Source: Chitinophagales bacterium | GTDB lineage: Bacteria > Bacteroidota > Bacteroidia > Chitinophagales > Chitinophagaceae | Direction: 5' to 3' | Assembly: GCA_015655015.1 (NCBI GenBank) | Contig: JAATFV010000194.1 | Location: 1-48,062 of the forward strand | Length of the DNA: 48,062 bases | Shown: positions 34,442 through 42,866 of the stretch, one piece after another | Numbering within the stretch: the first letter of the stretch is position 1 | Layout of the letters: each line of letters starts with the position of its first letter | The notes under the pieces: generated by a model | What the model saw: the letters and a program-made list of their open reading frames with translations, nothing else | Database searches by the model: none | Told to the model about the DNA's origin: nothing | Position numbers and translations under genes: made by a program

Positions 34442-34472
34442 TTTGATTATGTATAAAATAATTGTAACTTAA
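34442..34472 (+). promoter_or_regulatory. Promoter of locus 4 sigma gene
   Basis: TTTG (34442-34445), exactly 19 bases, then TAACTTAA (34465-34472), six of eight positions of TTTG-type -7 consensus if only fixed letters are counted loosely (TA and two of TTTG match). The stretch between is very AT-rich. The expected start is near 34478, giving a leader of about 90 bases before the ATG at 34566. Confidence 0.5.
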
Positions 34473-34485
34473 CGGTAGCGTTAAG
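34468..34485. promoter_or_regulatory. Palindromic operator candidate over the locus 4 promoter
   Basis: CTTAACG (34468-34474) and CGTTAAG (34479-34485) form perfect 7-base arms around GTAG. The site covers the end of the -7 element and the expected transcription start, where a dimeric repressor would block initiation. No regulator gene of a matching type is in the window. Confidence 0.5.
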
Positions 34486-34565
34486 GCCCCAAATCAACGA
34501 ATCGCCACATCAGGTAGCAGCCATCGGCCTTGAAGCTATCGCCATTCATTCTAACAGCTTGCCGG

Positions 34566-35162
34566 ATGACTAAACAGGATTGGGAAAATATTATCAACGA
34601 CAGCGCTTCTTACGCAAGGCTGTACACGGACTATTACAGAAAGTTCTACAATTACGGCAAAAAATTCACCCCAAATACTTCACTCATAGAAGATTGTATC
34701 CAGGAAGTCTTTCTCGATATATGGGTGAAAAAACAAAAATTACTGCAGGTCGACTCCATTAATAGTTATTTCTTCTCTTCCTTCCGATACATCCTCCTGC
34801 GAAAGCTAAAAGAAGATAAAAAGATCGTCAGCGGCGAGATCGTCGAAACAGAACCATCCTTCCCGATCGACTCCCTGCTGATGACCGAAGAGCTTACCAC
34901 TGAACTACAGCTCAGGCTAAAGACCGCCTTCGAATCGCTCACCCCCCATCAGCGGGAAGCCCTCTTCTTACGGTTCTACCAGAACCTCTCCTACGAAGAA
35001 GTGGCGTTTATACTCAACATCTCTGTAAAAGCTGCCTATAAGATCATGGCCAGAAGCCTGGCTGCCCTGAAAGGCAACATGGGCACTGCCGTTACCTGGA
35101 TGCTGATCGTCGCCTCCAGCAGATCTTTCCTTCATTCCATCGCCGAATGGCAGACCTTATAA
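34566..35162 (+). CDS. ECF RNA polymerase sigma factor, FecI-like (locus 4)
   Basis: The ATG at 34566 gives 198 residues; the frame opens earlier only at a TTG. Region 2 is seen as IEDCIQEVFLDIWVKKQKL and region 4 as LTPHQREALFLRFYQNLSYEEVAFIL with SVKAAYKIMARSL. It differs from the other three in sequence and forms another branch, yet also carries a hydrophobic C-terminal stretch (AVTWMLIVASS). It is the first gene of locus 4, with a promoter and a palindrome about 100 bp upstream. The fecR gene follows by about 180 bp. Confidence 0.93.
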   Translation: MTKQDWENIINDSASYARLYTDYYRKFYNYGKKFTPNTSLIEDCIQEVFLDIWVKKQKLLQVDSINSYFFSSFRYILLRKLKEDKKIVSGEIVETEPSFPIDSLLMTEELTTELQLRLKTAFESLTPHQREALFLRFYQNLSYEEVAFILNISVKAAYKIMARSLAALKGNMGTAVTWMLIVASSRSFLHSIAEWQTL

Positions 35163-35341
35163 GGTCACCGCAGAGCAGCCCACCTGCCATTCCAACACCC
35201 CACAATTCATTCAACTCAATCGATTTAGCTCCCACAACTGATCTTTTTTTAAAAAAACAACCCAACCCATGGGGTAAAAATCTCCATCCCGTACACATAT
35301 AGATGAAAGACCTGTACCACCGCCACACCGAAGCTTATTCA

Positions 35342-36388
35342 ATGAAAGACTATACGAAGTATATCGACTTTACAGAACACGATCTGGTCATGGACCCCTA
35401 TTTCCAGGAATGGGTGATCCATCCCGATAAAAGGAACAGGAATTTTTGGGAAACCTTTTTTGAGACCTACCCCCATAAAAAAGAGGCAGGAGAAAATGCA
35501 CGAAGTTTTTTGCAAGACATCCCGTTCAGAAAAGATTATCCTGATGAAGGGCTGATCCAACGGTCACTGGCAGCACACCTTCAGGCCATCGACAGGATAG
35601 AGAACAGTACAGTAATACCTATTAGAAAAAGATACCCCTTCCAAAAAATGGCCGGTATAGCCGCAACTTTTGGAGGCGCGATCCTGGTGGCCTCAGCTCT
35701 TTTCCTTTTCGTTAAAAAAGAACGATCGGTTTCAGTCAACACCCAATACGGAGAAATGAGATCGGTCACCTTGCCGGACAGTTCCCTCGTTGTCCTGAAT
35801 GCACATTCAACGATCACCTTCAGCGGAAAATGGGACAAGGGCAGGCGGGAAGTGTGGCTCGAAGGAGAAGCCTTTTTTAACGTCAATCGCACCAACAGGG
35901 ATTCCGGCCAGGCCCCGAAAGATCAGCCGTTCTACGTTCACACAGATCATGTGAACATAGAGGTGCTGGGCACTTCATTCGACATACGGCTCAGAAGAGG
36001 TAAGGCATGGATAGTCCTGCAGACAGGTAAAATAAAGATCTCCTTTAAAGACAACAGCAGGAAAGACATCGTGATGAGGCCGGGGGAAATGCTGGATTAT
36101 GATCATGAAGGGAACAGGATGACCACAGCGACCATCAACGCAGAAAAATTCTCGGCCTGGAAGGAGAAAAAATTGCTCCTGGACAACCCCACCGCAAAAG
36201 AAATAATACAATACCTGGAAGACAATTTCGGAGAACATATCGTACTGGCCGACCCTGAATTAGGAGATCGTAAAATAGAAGGTGCTATTTTATTGACCAA
36301 TATGGATGATGCCCTGTTCGTATTATCCACTGTATTGAATGCAGACATCTTAAAAAAGGAGGGCGCCATCCTATTAAGACACCGGTAA
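35342..36388 (+). CDS. FecR-family anti-sigma factor (locus 4)
   Basis: This protein has 348 residues from the ATG at 35342 (MKDYTKYIDFTEHDLVMD, a common FecR opening); an ATG at 35303 would add 13 residues. The membrane segment is at about 103-124, the FecR domain follows (LPDSSLVVLNAHSTITF, GEAFFNV), and the C-terminal DUF4974 domain includes IIQYLEDNFGEHIVL. The gap to susC is only 43 bp, unlike loci 1-3, and has no hairpin. It should regulate the locus 4 sigma factor. Confidence 0.92.
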   Translation: MKDYTKYIDFTEHDLVMDPYFQEWVIHPDKRNRNFWETFFETYPHKKEAGENARSFLQDIPFRKDYPDEGLIQRSLAAHLQAIDRIENSTVIPIRKRYPFQKMAGIAATFGGAILVASALFLFVKKERSVSVNTQYGEMRSVTLPDSSLVVLNAHSTITFSGKWDKGRREVWLEGEAFFNVNRTNRDSGQAPKDQPFYVHTDHVNIEVLGTSFDIRLRRGKAWIVLQTGKIKISFKDNSRKDIVMRPGEMLDYDHEGNRMTTATINAEKFSAWKEKKLLLDNPTAKEIIQYLEDNFGEHIVLADPELGDRKIEGAILLTNMDDALFVLSTVLNADILKKEGAILLRHR

Positions 36389-36431
36389 ACTTTATTTATC
36401 ATTTCTAACCTTCACTAACGAAAAACTTGCC

Positions 36432-39400
36432 ATGGATTTACGCCATCTATGCAGGCTGCTTATTGCGCTGCTGCTGATAAGCCCCTGCACCTACGCCCAG
36501 AAATCGACTTCACTTCGCGAAGCGCTAAAAAAAGTCACCAGGACATTCGGTACCGAGTTTGTTTGCGATAAAACAATACTCGACAACAAAACGACCAGCT
36601 ACAATCTCGACAGTATCGCACACAAACCCGTCGAAGAGGTATTAAAAAGGCTTCTTTACCCGAACAAGCTGGTGTTCCTGTACGTAAAACCCAACTACTA
36701 TTGTATCGTTCCCGATGACAAGATCAGTAAAGAAGAGCAGATCACATCTGCCGCCATCCCCTCCCCCGCTCCCGTTAACGCAAGCCCGGCAGGCAGCACC
36801 GACAAGGTAAAATTGACCGGAACCGTAAGCGATCCCGGCGGACAGCCCATTCCCAACGCCACCATCATCGAAAAGGGTACCAATAACACCACCTCCACCA
36901 ATGCCGATGGCGGTTTTACCATCACACTGAACAATCCCCGGTCCGCCCTGATCATTTCTTCCGTTGGTTATGAAACAAAAGAAATTGTCGCAGGCGCCCA
37001 GTCCCATATTGCAATAGCGCTCGTAACCAGGTCTTCCTCCATGGACGAGGTCGTGGTAGTCGGGTATGGCGTGCAGAAAAAGAAGCTGATCACCGGCGCC
37101 ACCAGCCAGGTCAAAGGATCCGATATACAGAACCGTAACACCCCCGCAGTGCTGGACGCACTGAAAGGACAAGTGTCAGGATTGAATATCTCAAAAGTCT
37201 CGGCACAACCCGGGGATGGCTTTAAAGTCATTATCCGCGGGATCGGCACTACCGGAAATTCCTCCCCGCTCTACGTCGTCGATGGCGTAACAGTTCCCAA
37301 TATCAACAGCCTTAACCCGGCCGATATCGAGTCGGTGGATGTGCTGAAAGATGCCGCATCAGCAGCTATCTACGGCGCCAGAGCCTCCAATGGCGTTATC
37401 CTGATCACTACGAAAAAAGGCAGGATCGGTAGAGCGACCATTAGTTACGACGGTTTCTATGGCGTGCAGAACGTGGCTAAAAAAGTACAATACCTCGGCG
37501 CCAAGGATTACCTGATGCTCTGGGCGGAAGACTATCAGAATAAAGGCGTTGCCGTCCCCGACTTCAGCAAATTGATACCCGGTTATGCCGATATCGCCAG
37601 CGGTAAATGGAACGGCACCAACTGGCTGGATGTGACCTCCAATAAGAACGCACCCATTCAAAGCCATAGCCTCAATATCTCCGGAGGCACCGAGCAGGGC
37701 GTTTACTCGCTGGGTATATCTCTCGATGATCAGCAGGGTATCGTAGGGAAACCCGCTACTCCGACCTACAAAAGGGTCAGCTTCCGGATGAACTCCGAAT
37801 GGACCCTGATCAAAAAAGAGAATTTAGCCATTCTTAAGATAGGAGAAAATGCCAATTACAATAATATACGCCGCCATGCCGCCATCCCCGAAAGTGTAGG
37901 TAATGAGAACAGTTATGCCAGTGTAGCCAGCGGCAGCCCGGTCATCCAGGTATACAACCCCAACCCTGCTGTCCAGGGCCCCTATCCATATTTCCCCTAT
38001 GATAAATATGGCAGCCCGACAGGCGTTTCCCCGACAGCTCCCAACCCCATGGCATGGCTCGATTACGCCAGGTCCGGAAGCTTCAATCGGAACAGCTCCC
38101 TTAACGGCAATATTTATATGATCATTCAGCCGGTCAAAGGACTGGTATTCCGATCCTCCTTCGGCATCAATACCTTCAATACCTCGGACAGAAGTTTCGT
38201 GCCGGCCTACCAGCTGTCAGCCATCACCACCACCAGCTTCTATGTCAACAACGTGGATAAAACGGCCCAGGCCATGTCATTGAGCACCAAATGGATCTTC
38301 GACAACACCCTCAACTACCAGTTCTCCATAAAGAACCGGCACAATTTCGATGTATTGCTGGGCACCTCCGCTGAAAGAGCAGGCATCGGTGAAACCCTCA
38401 GCGGTGATAACGGCAACTCCCTCTTTTCCAGTTTTGACTACGCCTACCTCGTCAATAACAGAACGATCGATCCGGCCTATACCCACCTCAGCGGCGGGCC
38501 CATCGATTCGAGCCGCATCCTGTCCGGGTTTGGACGGATTACCTACGACTATAAACAGACCTACCTGCTCACCGGAGTTTTCAGAGCAGACGGCTCTTCC
38601 AATTTTGCCCCCGGCAAACGCTGGGGTTACTTCCCCTCCATCTCCGCAGGCTGGGTAGCATCCAATGAAAATTTTCTGAACCGCACCAAAGACTGGCTGA
38701 CCTTCTTAAAGCTTCGGGCCAGCTGGGGAACCAACGGCAACCAATCCATCACCCCTTTTCAATACCTGTCCACCGTCTCTTTCAGCAACGCTCCCTTTTT
38801 CAGGTACAGCGACAGAACAAGATTTGATAACGGCGGTTATCCCAATATCCTCCCCAACCCGAACGTAACCTGGGAAACATCCGTCCAGACCGATATCGGA
38901 ATGGATGCCCGGTTCTTCAGCAACAGAATGGGGGTCACCTTCGATTGGTATAACAAGCTCACGAAAGACTGGCTCGTCCAGGCGCCTGTACTGGCTTCGG
39001 ATGGTACCGGAGCTCCCTACATCAACGGCGGGGATGTACAGAACAAAGGTTATGAAATTGCACTCACCTGGAACGACCATGTTGGAAAATTGAATTATGG
39101 AATATCCGTAAATTTTGCCCAACAAAAGAACAAGGTCACCAGCATCGCCAACCGGGAAGGGATCATCCACGGCGCCAACGGAACCCTGGATTCCGATCAA
39201 AAAGAAGCTTACCGGGCACAGGTCGGACAACCTATTGGTTATTTCTGGGGACTCAGATCGGACGGTATCTTCCAGACCCCCCAACAGGTACAGGATTATA
39301 AGAACAAGGACGGGAAGGTTATACAACCGGGTGCAACACCGGGAGACATCCGTTATGTGGACCAGAACGGCGATGGAGTCATCGACCAGGGAGATAATAT

Positions 39401-39911
39401 AAAGCTGGGAGACCCCAATCCCAATTACATCTTCGGGATTTCGCTGAACCTGGGATACAAAGGATTTGACCTCAGCGCTGTAGCCAATGGCGTAGCCGGC
39501 AACCAGGTCATCTGGAACTATTTCAACAATGGCAACCACGGAACATTCAACTGGACGACAAAGTCGCTGGGCAGATGGCACGGAGAAGGCACTTCCAATA
39601 CCCTTCCCAAAATTAACATCGGCAGCACCCAGGACATCAACCTGTCCGATCGTTTTGTCGCCAATGCCAGCTACCTGCGCATGAGCAACCTGACCCTGGG
39701 TTATGATCTGAAAACCCTGTTCAAAGGGGTCCCCTTACAACAGCTGCGGCTCTACGCCTCCTGCCAGAATCTCTTTACCATCACCGCCTACCAGGGCTTC
39801 AATCCCGAAGTCGGTAGTGGCGGAGTTACCGGCAACTGGGCTGGCGGCGTCGACTCATCGCCTTACCCCGTAGCACGTACGGTTATTGTCGGAGCATCTA
39901 TTAAATTCTAG
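36432..39911 (+). CDS. SusC/RagA-family TonB-dependent transporter with STN-like domain (locus 4)
   Basis: This outer-membrane importer has 1159 residues. The signal peptide is 1-23 (to CTYAQ) without the long pre-signal extension of the other SusC proteins. An STN-like domain follows (about 25-97), then a carboxypeptidase-regulatory-like domain (about 124-195), the linker MDEVVVVGYG, a plug with VDVLKDAASAAIYGARASNG and a barrel ending VIVGASIKF. A SusD starts 13 bp after its stop. The conserved leader of loci 1-3 is absent. Downstream genes suggest a sugar-derived ligand. Confidence 0.96.
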   Translation: MDLRHLCRLLIALLLISPCTYAQKSTSLREALKKVTRTFGTEFVCDKTILDNKTTSYNLDSIAHKPVEEVLKRLLYPNKLVFLYVKPNYYCIVPDDKISKEEQITSAAIPSPAPVNASPAGSTDKVKLTGTVSDPGGQPIPNATIIEKGTNNTTSTNADGGFTITLNNPRSALIISSVGYETKEIVAGAQSHIAIALVTRSSSMDEVVVVGYGVQKKKLITGATSQVKGSDIQNRNTPAVLDALKGQVSGLNISKVSAQPGDGFKVIIRGIGTTGNSSPLYVVDGVTVPNINSLNPADIESVDVLKDAASAAIYGARASNGVILITTKKGRIGRATISYDGFYGVQNVAKKVQYLGAKDYLMLWAEDYQNKGVAVPDFSKLIPGYADIASGKWNGTNWLDVTSNKNAPIQSHSLNISGGTEQGVYSLGISLDDQQGIVGKPATPTYKRVSFRMNSEWTLIKKENLAILKIGENANYNNIRRHAAIPESVGNENSYASVASGSPVIQVYNPNPAVQGPYPYFPYDKYGSPTGVSPTAPNPMAWLDYARSGSFNRNSSLNGNIYMIIQPVKGLVFRSSFGINTFNTSDRSFVPAYQLSAITTTSFYVNNVDKTAQAMSLSTKWIFDNTLNYQFSIKNRHNFDVLLGTSAERAGIGETLSGDNGNSLFSSFDYAYLVNNRTIDPAYTHLSGGPIDSSRILSGFGRITYDYKQTYLLTGVFRADGSSNFAPGKRWGYFPSISAGWVASNENFLNRTKDWLTFLKLRASWGTNGNQSITPFQYLSTVSFSNAPFFRYSDRTRFDNGGYPNILPNPNVTWETSVQTDIGMDARFFSNRMGVTFDWYNKLTKDWLVQAPVLASDGTGAPYINGGDVQNKGYEIALTWNDHVGKLNYGISVNFAQQKNKVTSIANREGIIHGANGTLDSDQKEAYRAQVGQPIGYFWGLRSDGIFQTPQQVQDYKNKDGKVIQPGATPGDIRYVDQNGDGVIDQGDNIKLGDPNPNYIFGISLNLGYKGFDLSAVANGVAGNQVIWNYFNNGNHGTFNWTTKSLGRWHGEGTSNTLPKINIGSTQDINLSDRFVANASYLRMSNLTLGYDLKTLFKGVPLQQLRLYASCQNLFTITAYQGFNPEVGSGGVTGNWAGGVDSSPYPVARTVIVGASIKF

Positions 39912-39924
39912 TAAAAAGACGACC

Positions 39925-41670
39925 ATGAAAAATTTAATTATATTTTTAACGATCACTTCCTGCCTGTTTAACATGGGATGCAAGAAATTCCTGGATACAA
40001 AGGACCTGACAGAAAAGACCAACGCCACTTTTCCCCTCTCGGCAAAAGATTATGACCAGGCCATCGCTGCAGTCTACTCCGCCCAAAGAGATTGTTATTT
40101 CGACCAGATCAATAGCTTCATCGGCATTTCCTCCTACATGGACGATGACTACGTGGCAAACGGCAGATCCTTGTTCGATGATCCGATGATCAGGGCCTTT
40201 GAACGCTACCAGGTCAAGAACCTCGACCAGTATATTACCCCCTGGCAGAACTATTACAAGGGAATATTCAGGGCCAATTTTGTACTGGAAAGCCTCGACA
40301 GGAACAGTAAAGCGTTATCAGATGTCCAGAAAGCAAGTTATAAAGGCCAGGCATCTTACTTAAGAGCCTCCCTGTATTTTGACCTCTGCCGGCTGTTTGG
40401 CGGGGTGCCCCTGAAAATATCGACGGCATCCAGCAATCCGCCAAGAGCTTCCGTAGACTCCTGTTTTTCATTGATCGCCAGCGATCTGAAAACAGCCATC
40501 GAAATATTACCCCCCAACAAATTCCAACAGGTGAATAAATCGACCGAACTGTTCAATGCAGGTAAATATGCGGCGGAAGCCATGATGGGCAGGGTCTTTC
40601 TGTTCTACACCGGCGTCTATGGAAAAGCAGACCTGCCCTTGTACGAAGGAGGCTCCATCACACAGGCGAAAGCGCTCGAATACCAGGAAGATGTGATCAC
40701 TAACAGCGGATATGGCCTGGTAAACGACTTTCGCAACCTGTGGCTGTATGCTTTTGCCAATAACGATTATAAATTTGCCCGGGACAACAACCTCAGCTGG
40801 ATCGGGGAAAAAGGTAATAATAACGAAGTATTATACCTGATCCCCTTCTCAGCGCTTGGAACCAATAACCAGTGGGACCGTTTTCAGCATAGCGTAAGCA
40901 TGACCGTACCGGGGATCCTGCCTTTCGGAGCAGGCAGCAGCATGAGCGCCGTCAACCCCAAAGTATATGCGGAATGGGATGATGCCGACCTGAGAAAGGC
41001 CGGTTCCATATGGAATGTTAAGGATTCCGTCACCGAAGGAATCGGCTTCAGCAATACACCGGCCCCCAATTCAGGCAGGTTCTATTTCAACTCCCAGTCC
41101 AATGTGGAAGAGACCGGCTTCATACAAAAGAAATACGCCCAGATCTATGTCATGGCCAATGGGGTGAGAACGGCTGCCAACACCGTCATCAACGGGGTAG
41201 CGACAAAGAATGGTACAGGGGATGCTTTCGTCGGCCAGTTCATTATGCGTTTCTCCGACGTATTGCTGATGGCCGCAGAATTAGGCAGCCCCAATGCACA
41301 GGCTTATTTTGACAGGGTCAGGTCACGCGCTTACCTGAAAAATGCAGGCAATTCCCCCATCTCGGGAGGCCCCTATTTCAAACCGGCGACCCTGGCAAAT
41401 ATCCAGGATGAACGGAGACACGAATTTGCCTTCGAGGGCATCCGCTGGTACGACCTCCTCCGATGGAAGATCGTAGAACAGCAGATAGCCACCTACAAGA
41501 CCAACATACCCGTGTTTAAGTTCGGGGTACCGGATAACATTACCATTACTTACAGACCGGTCACCAACGGCCTGTTACCCATCCCCCAATCCGAGATCAA
41601 CTTAAGCAACGGAATGCTGCAACAAAATCCCGGGTGGGGAGCCAATGAAGGCATCTATTCAGGCCTTTAA
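39925..41670 (+). CDS. SusD/RagB-family outer-membrane lipoprotein (locus 4)
   Basis: The ATG at 39925 gives 581 residues, with lipobox Cys at residue 19 (FNMGC-KKFLD). Family signs are YLRASLYFDLCRLFGGVPLK and DERRHEFAFEGIRWYDLLRW, ending near LQQNPGWG. It is longer than the other three SusD proteins and belongs to the larger RagB-type branch. The stop at 41670 is followed directly by a tandem-repeat spacer. Confidence 0.95.
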   Translation: MKNLIIFLTITSCLFNMGCKKFLDTKDLTEKTNATFPLSAKDYDQAIAAVYSAQRDCYFDQINSFIGISSYMDDDYVANGRSLFDDPMIRAFERYQVKNLDQYITPWQNYYKGIFRANFVLESLDRNSKALSDVQKASYKGQASYLRASLYFDLCRLFGGVPLKISTASSNPPRASVDSCFSLIASDLKTAIEILPPNKFQQVNKSTELFNAGKYAAEAMMGRVFLFYTGVYGKADLPLYEGGSITQAKALEYQEDVITNSGYGLVNDFRNLWLYAFANNDYKFARDNNLSWIGEKGNNNEVLYLIPFSALGTNNQWDRFQHSVSMTVPGILPFGAGSSMSAVNPKVYAEWDDADLRKAGSIWNVKDSVTEGIGFSNTPAPNSGRFYFNSQSNVEETGFIQKKYAQIYVMANGVRTAANTVINGVATKNGTGDAFVGQFIMRFSDVLLMAAELGSPNAQAYFDRVRSRAYLKNAGNSPISGGPYFKPATLANIQDERRHEFAFEGIRWYDLLRWKIVEQQIATYKTNIPVFKFGVPDNITITYRPVTNGLLPIPQSEINLSNGMLQQNPGWGANEGIYSGL

Positions 41671-41677
41671 ACAGCCA

Positions 41678-41777
41678 TACAACACAACATCCGGGTAGTA
41701 CAACACAACATCCGGAAGTACAACACAACATCCGTAAGTACAACAAAACACCGGAAAGTACAGCGCAACACCAGCAA
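41678..41777. repeat. Five degenerate tandem repeats of about 20 bp
   Basis: Copies start with TACAACACAACATCCG (41678-41698, 41699-41718, 41719-41738, 41739-41758, 41759-41777) and become less alike downstream. They fill most of the 157-bp spacer between susD and the next gene. There are no unique spacers between copies, so this is not a CRISPR array. No stem or T-run is seen. Confidence 0.85.
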
Positions 41778-41827
41778 TACAGCAATAACACCAATATAGT
41801 AATAGTGAAAACACACAAACAAAAAAT

Positions 41828-42772
41828 ATGAAAAAAGTGAAACAACGAATTCTGCTTGCCGTGGTCATAGTCCTGATCACCGGCTGCCCGGCCTTATCCT
41901 TTGCGCAGAACACTCCAGCCGCAAAGCCAGAGGCGAATATCAAGCTCGCCCTGAATGCATTCTCCTTTAACGACATGCTGACCGGCACCCGCCAGCCGGA
42001 CAACAAGCCCACCCTGACCCTCCTGCAATTGATCGACTGGTGCGCAACGCAGAACATCCCCGCCATCGACGTGACAGGTTACTATTTCCCGGGATATCCC
42101 GATCCGCCCTCGGACGAGTATATCTTTGAGCTCAAACGAAAAGCGTTCAAATTAGGCATCGATATCAGCGGCACAGGTATCCGGAACAACTTCGCCTCCC
42201 CCGATCCCGCAGCCAGGGCGGCAGACGTGGAAAGGGCAAAAAAATGGATCATCGTCGCCGAAAAGCTCGGAGCCCCCGTCCTCCGGTTATTCGCAGGAGA
42301 GATACCCAAAGGATACGAGAACAAATGGGAAGAAGTAGCCGGCTGGATGATCGCCTGTTACAAAGAATGCGCGGCCTTTGGAGCACAACATGGTGTTATT
42401 ATCGGCATTCAGAACCACGGCGACATGCTGAAGACAGCCGAACAATGTATCTATGTCGTTACTGCAGTGAATTCCCCCTGGGCCGGCCTGATCCTCGATA
42501 CCGGCAATTTTAAAGTGCCCGATCCCTATACAGACATTGCAGCCGTTATACCCTATACCGTGAACTGGCAGGTAAAAGAAAGTGTCGTTGGCCTCGGCAG
42601 TCCCATAAGGACCGACCTCCCCCGCCTGATGAAAATATTGAAAAATAGCGGGTACCGCGGCTACATTCCCGTCGAGACGCTCTACGTCAAAGACCACCCC
42701 TACGATCCCTATGCCCTGGTCACAGCCTTCCTGAAAGAGATACAAACAGCAAAGGATGCCGAATTTAAATAA
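41828..42772 (+). CDS. Exported sugar isomerase/epimerase-like TIM-barrel protein
   Basis: This 314-residue protein of the xylose-isomerase-like/AP-endonuclease-2 fold starts with an export signal (LLAVVIVLITGCPALSFAQ); it could be cut after AQ or lipidated at Cys20. Metal-site type motifs are seen in IIGIQNHGD, LILDTGNF and IPVETLY. Such proteins epimerise, isomerise or cleave sugars and keto-sugars. It follows susD after the repeat spacer and is probably periplasmic, placing a conversion step before inner-membrane transport. The substrate is unknown. Confidence 0.85.
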   Translation: MKKVKQRILLAVVIVLITGCPALSFAQNTPAAKPEANIKLALNAFSFNDMLTGTRQPDNKPTLTLLQLIDWCATQNIPAIDVTGYYFPGYPDPPSDEYIFELKRKAFKLGIDISGTGIRNNFASPDPAARAADVERAKKWIIVAEKLGAPVLRLFAGEIPKGYENKWEEVAGWMIACYKECAAFGAQHGVIIGIQNHGDMLKTAEQCIYVVTAVNSPWAGLILDTGNFKVPDPYTDIAAVIPYTVNWQVKESVVGLGSPIRTDLPRLMKILKNSGYRGYIPVETLYVKDHPYDPYALVTAFLKEIQTAKDAEFK

Positions 42773-42776
42773 ACTG

Positions 42777-42833
42777 TCCCGGAAGAATAATCCATCCCGG
42801 AAGAATAACCCGTCTCCGGAAGAATAACCCATC
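42777..42833. repeat. Three tandem repeats of 18-20 bp
   Basis: Copies with core CCGGAAGAATAA occupy 42777-42794, 42795-42814 and 42815-42833, with a partial fourth copy after them. They fill the 94-bp gap between the TIM-barrel gene and the beta-sandwich/TolB gene. Confidence 0.85.
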
Positions 42834-42866
42834 CCCGGCAGCTACACCTACTTAAACGCTTCCCAT

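Noticed and set aside
38706..39581. 291-codon frame on the minus strand
   Set aside because: It is antisense to the locus 4 susC barrel and has no family features.
41678..41777. Possible CRISPR array
   Set aside because: The repeat units adjoin one another without unique spacers, are degenerate, and no cas gene is near.
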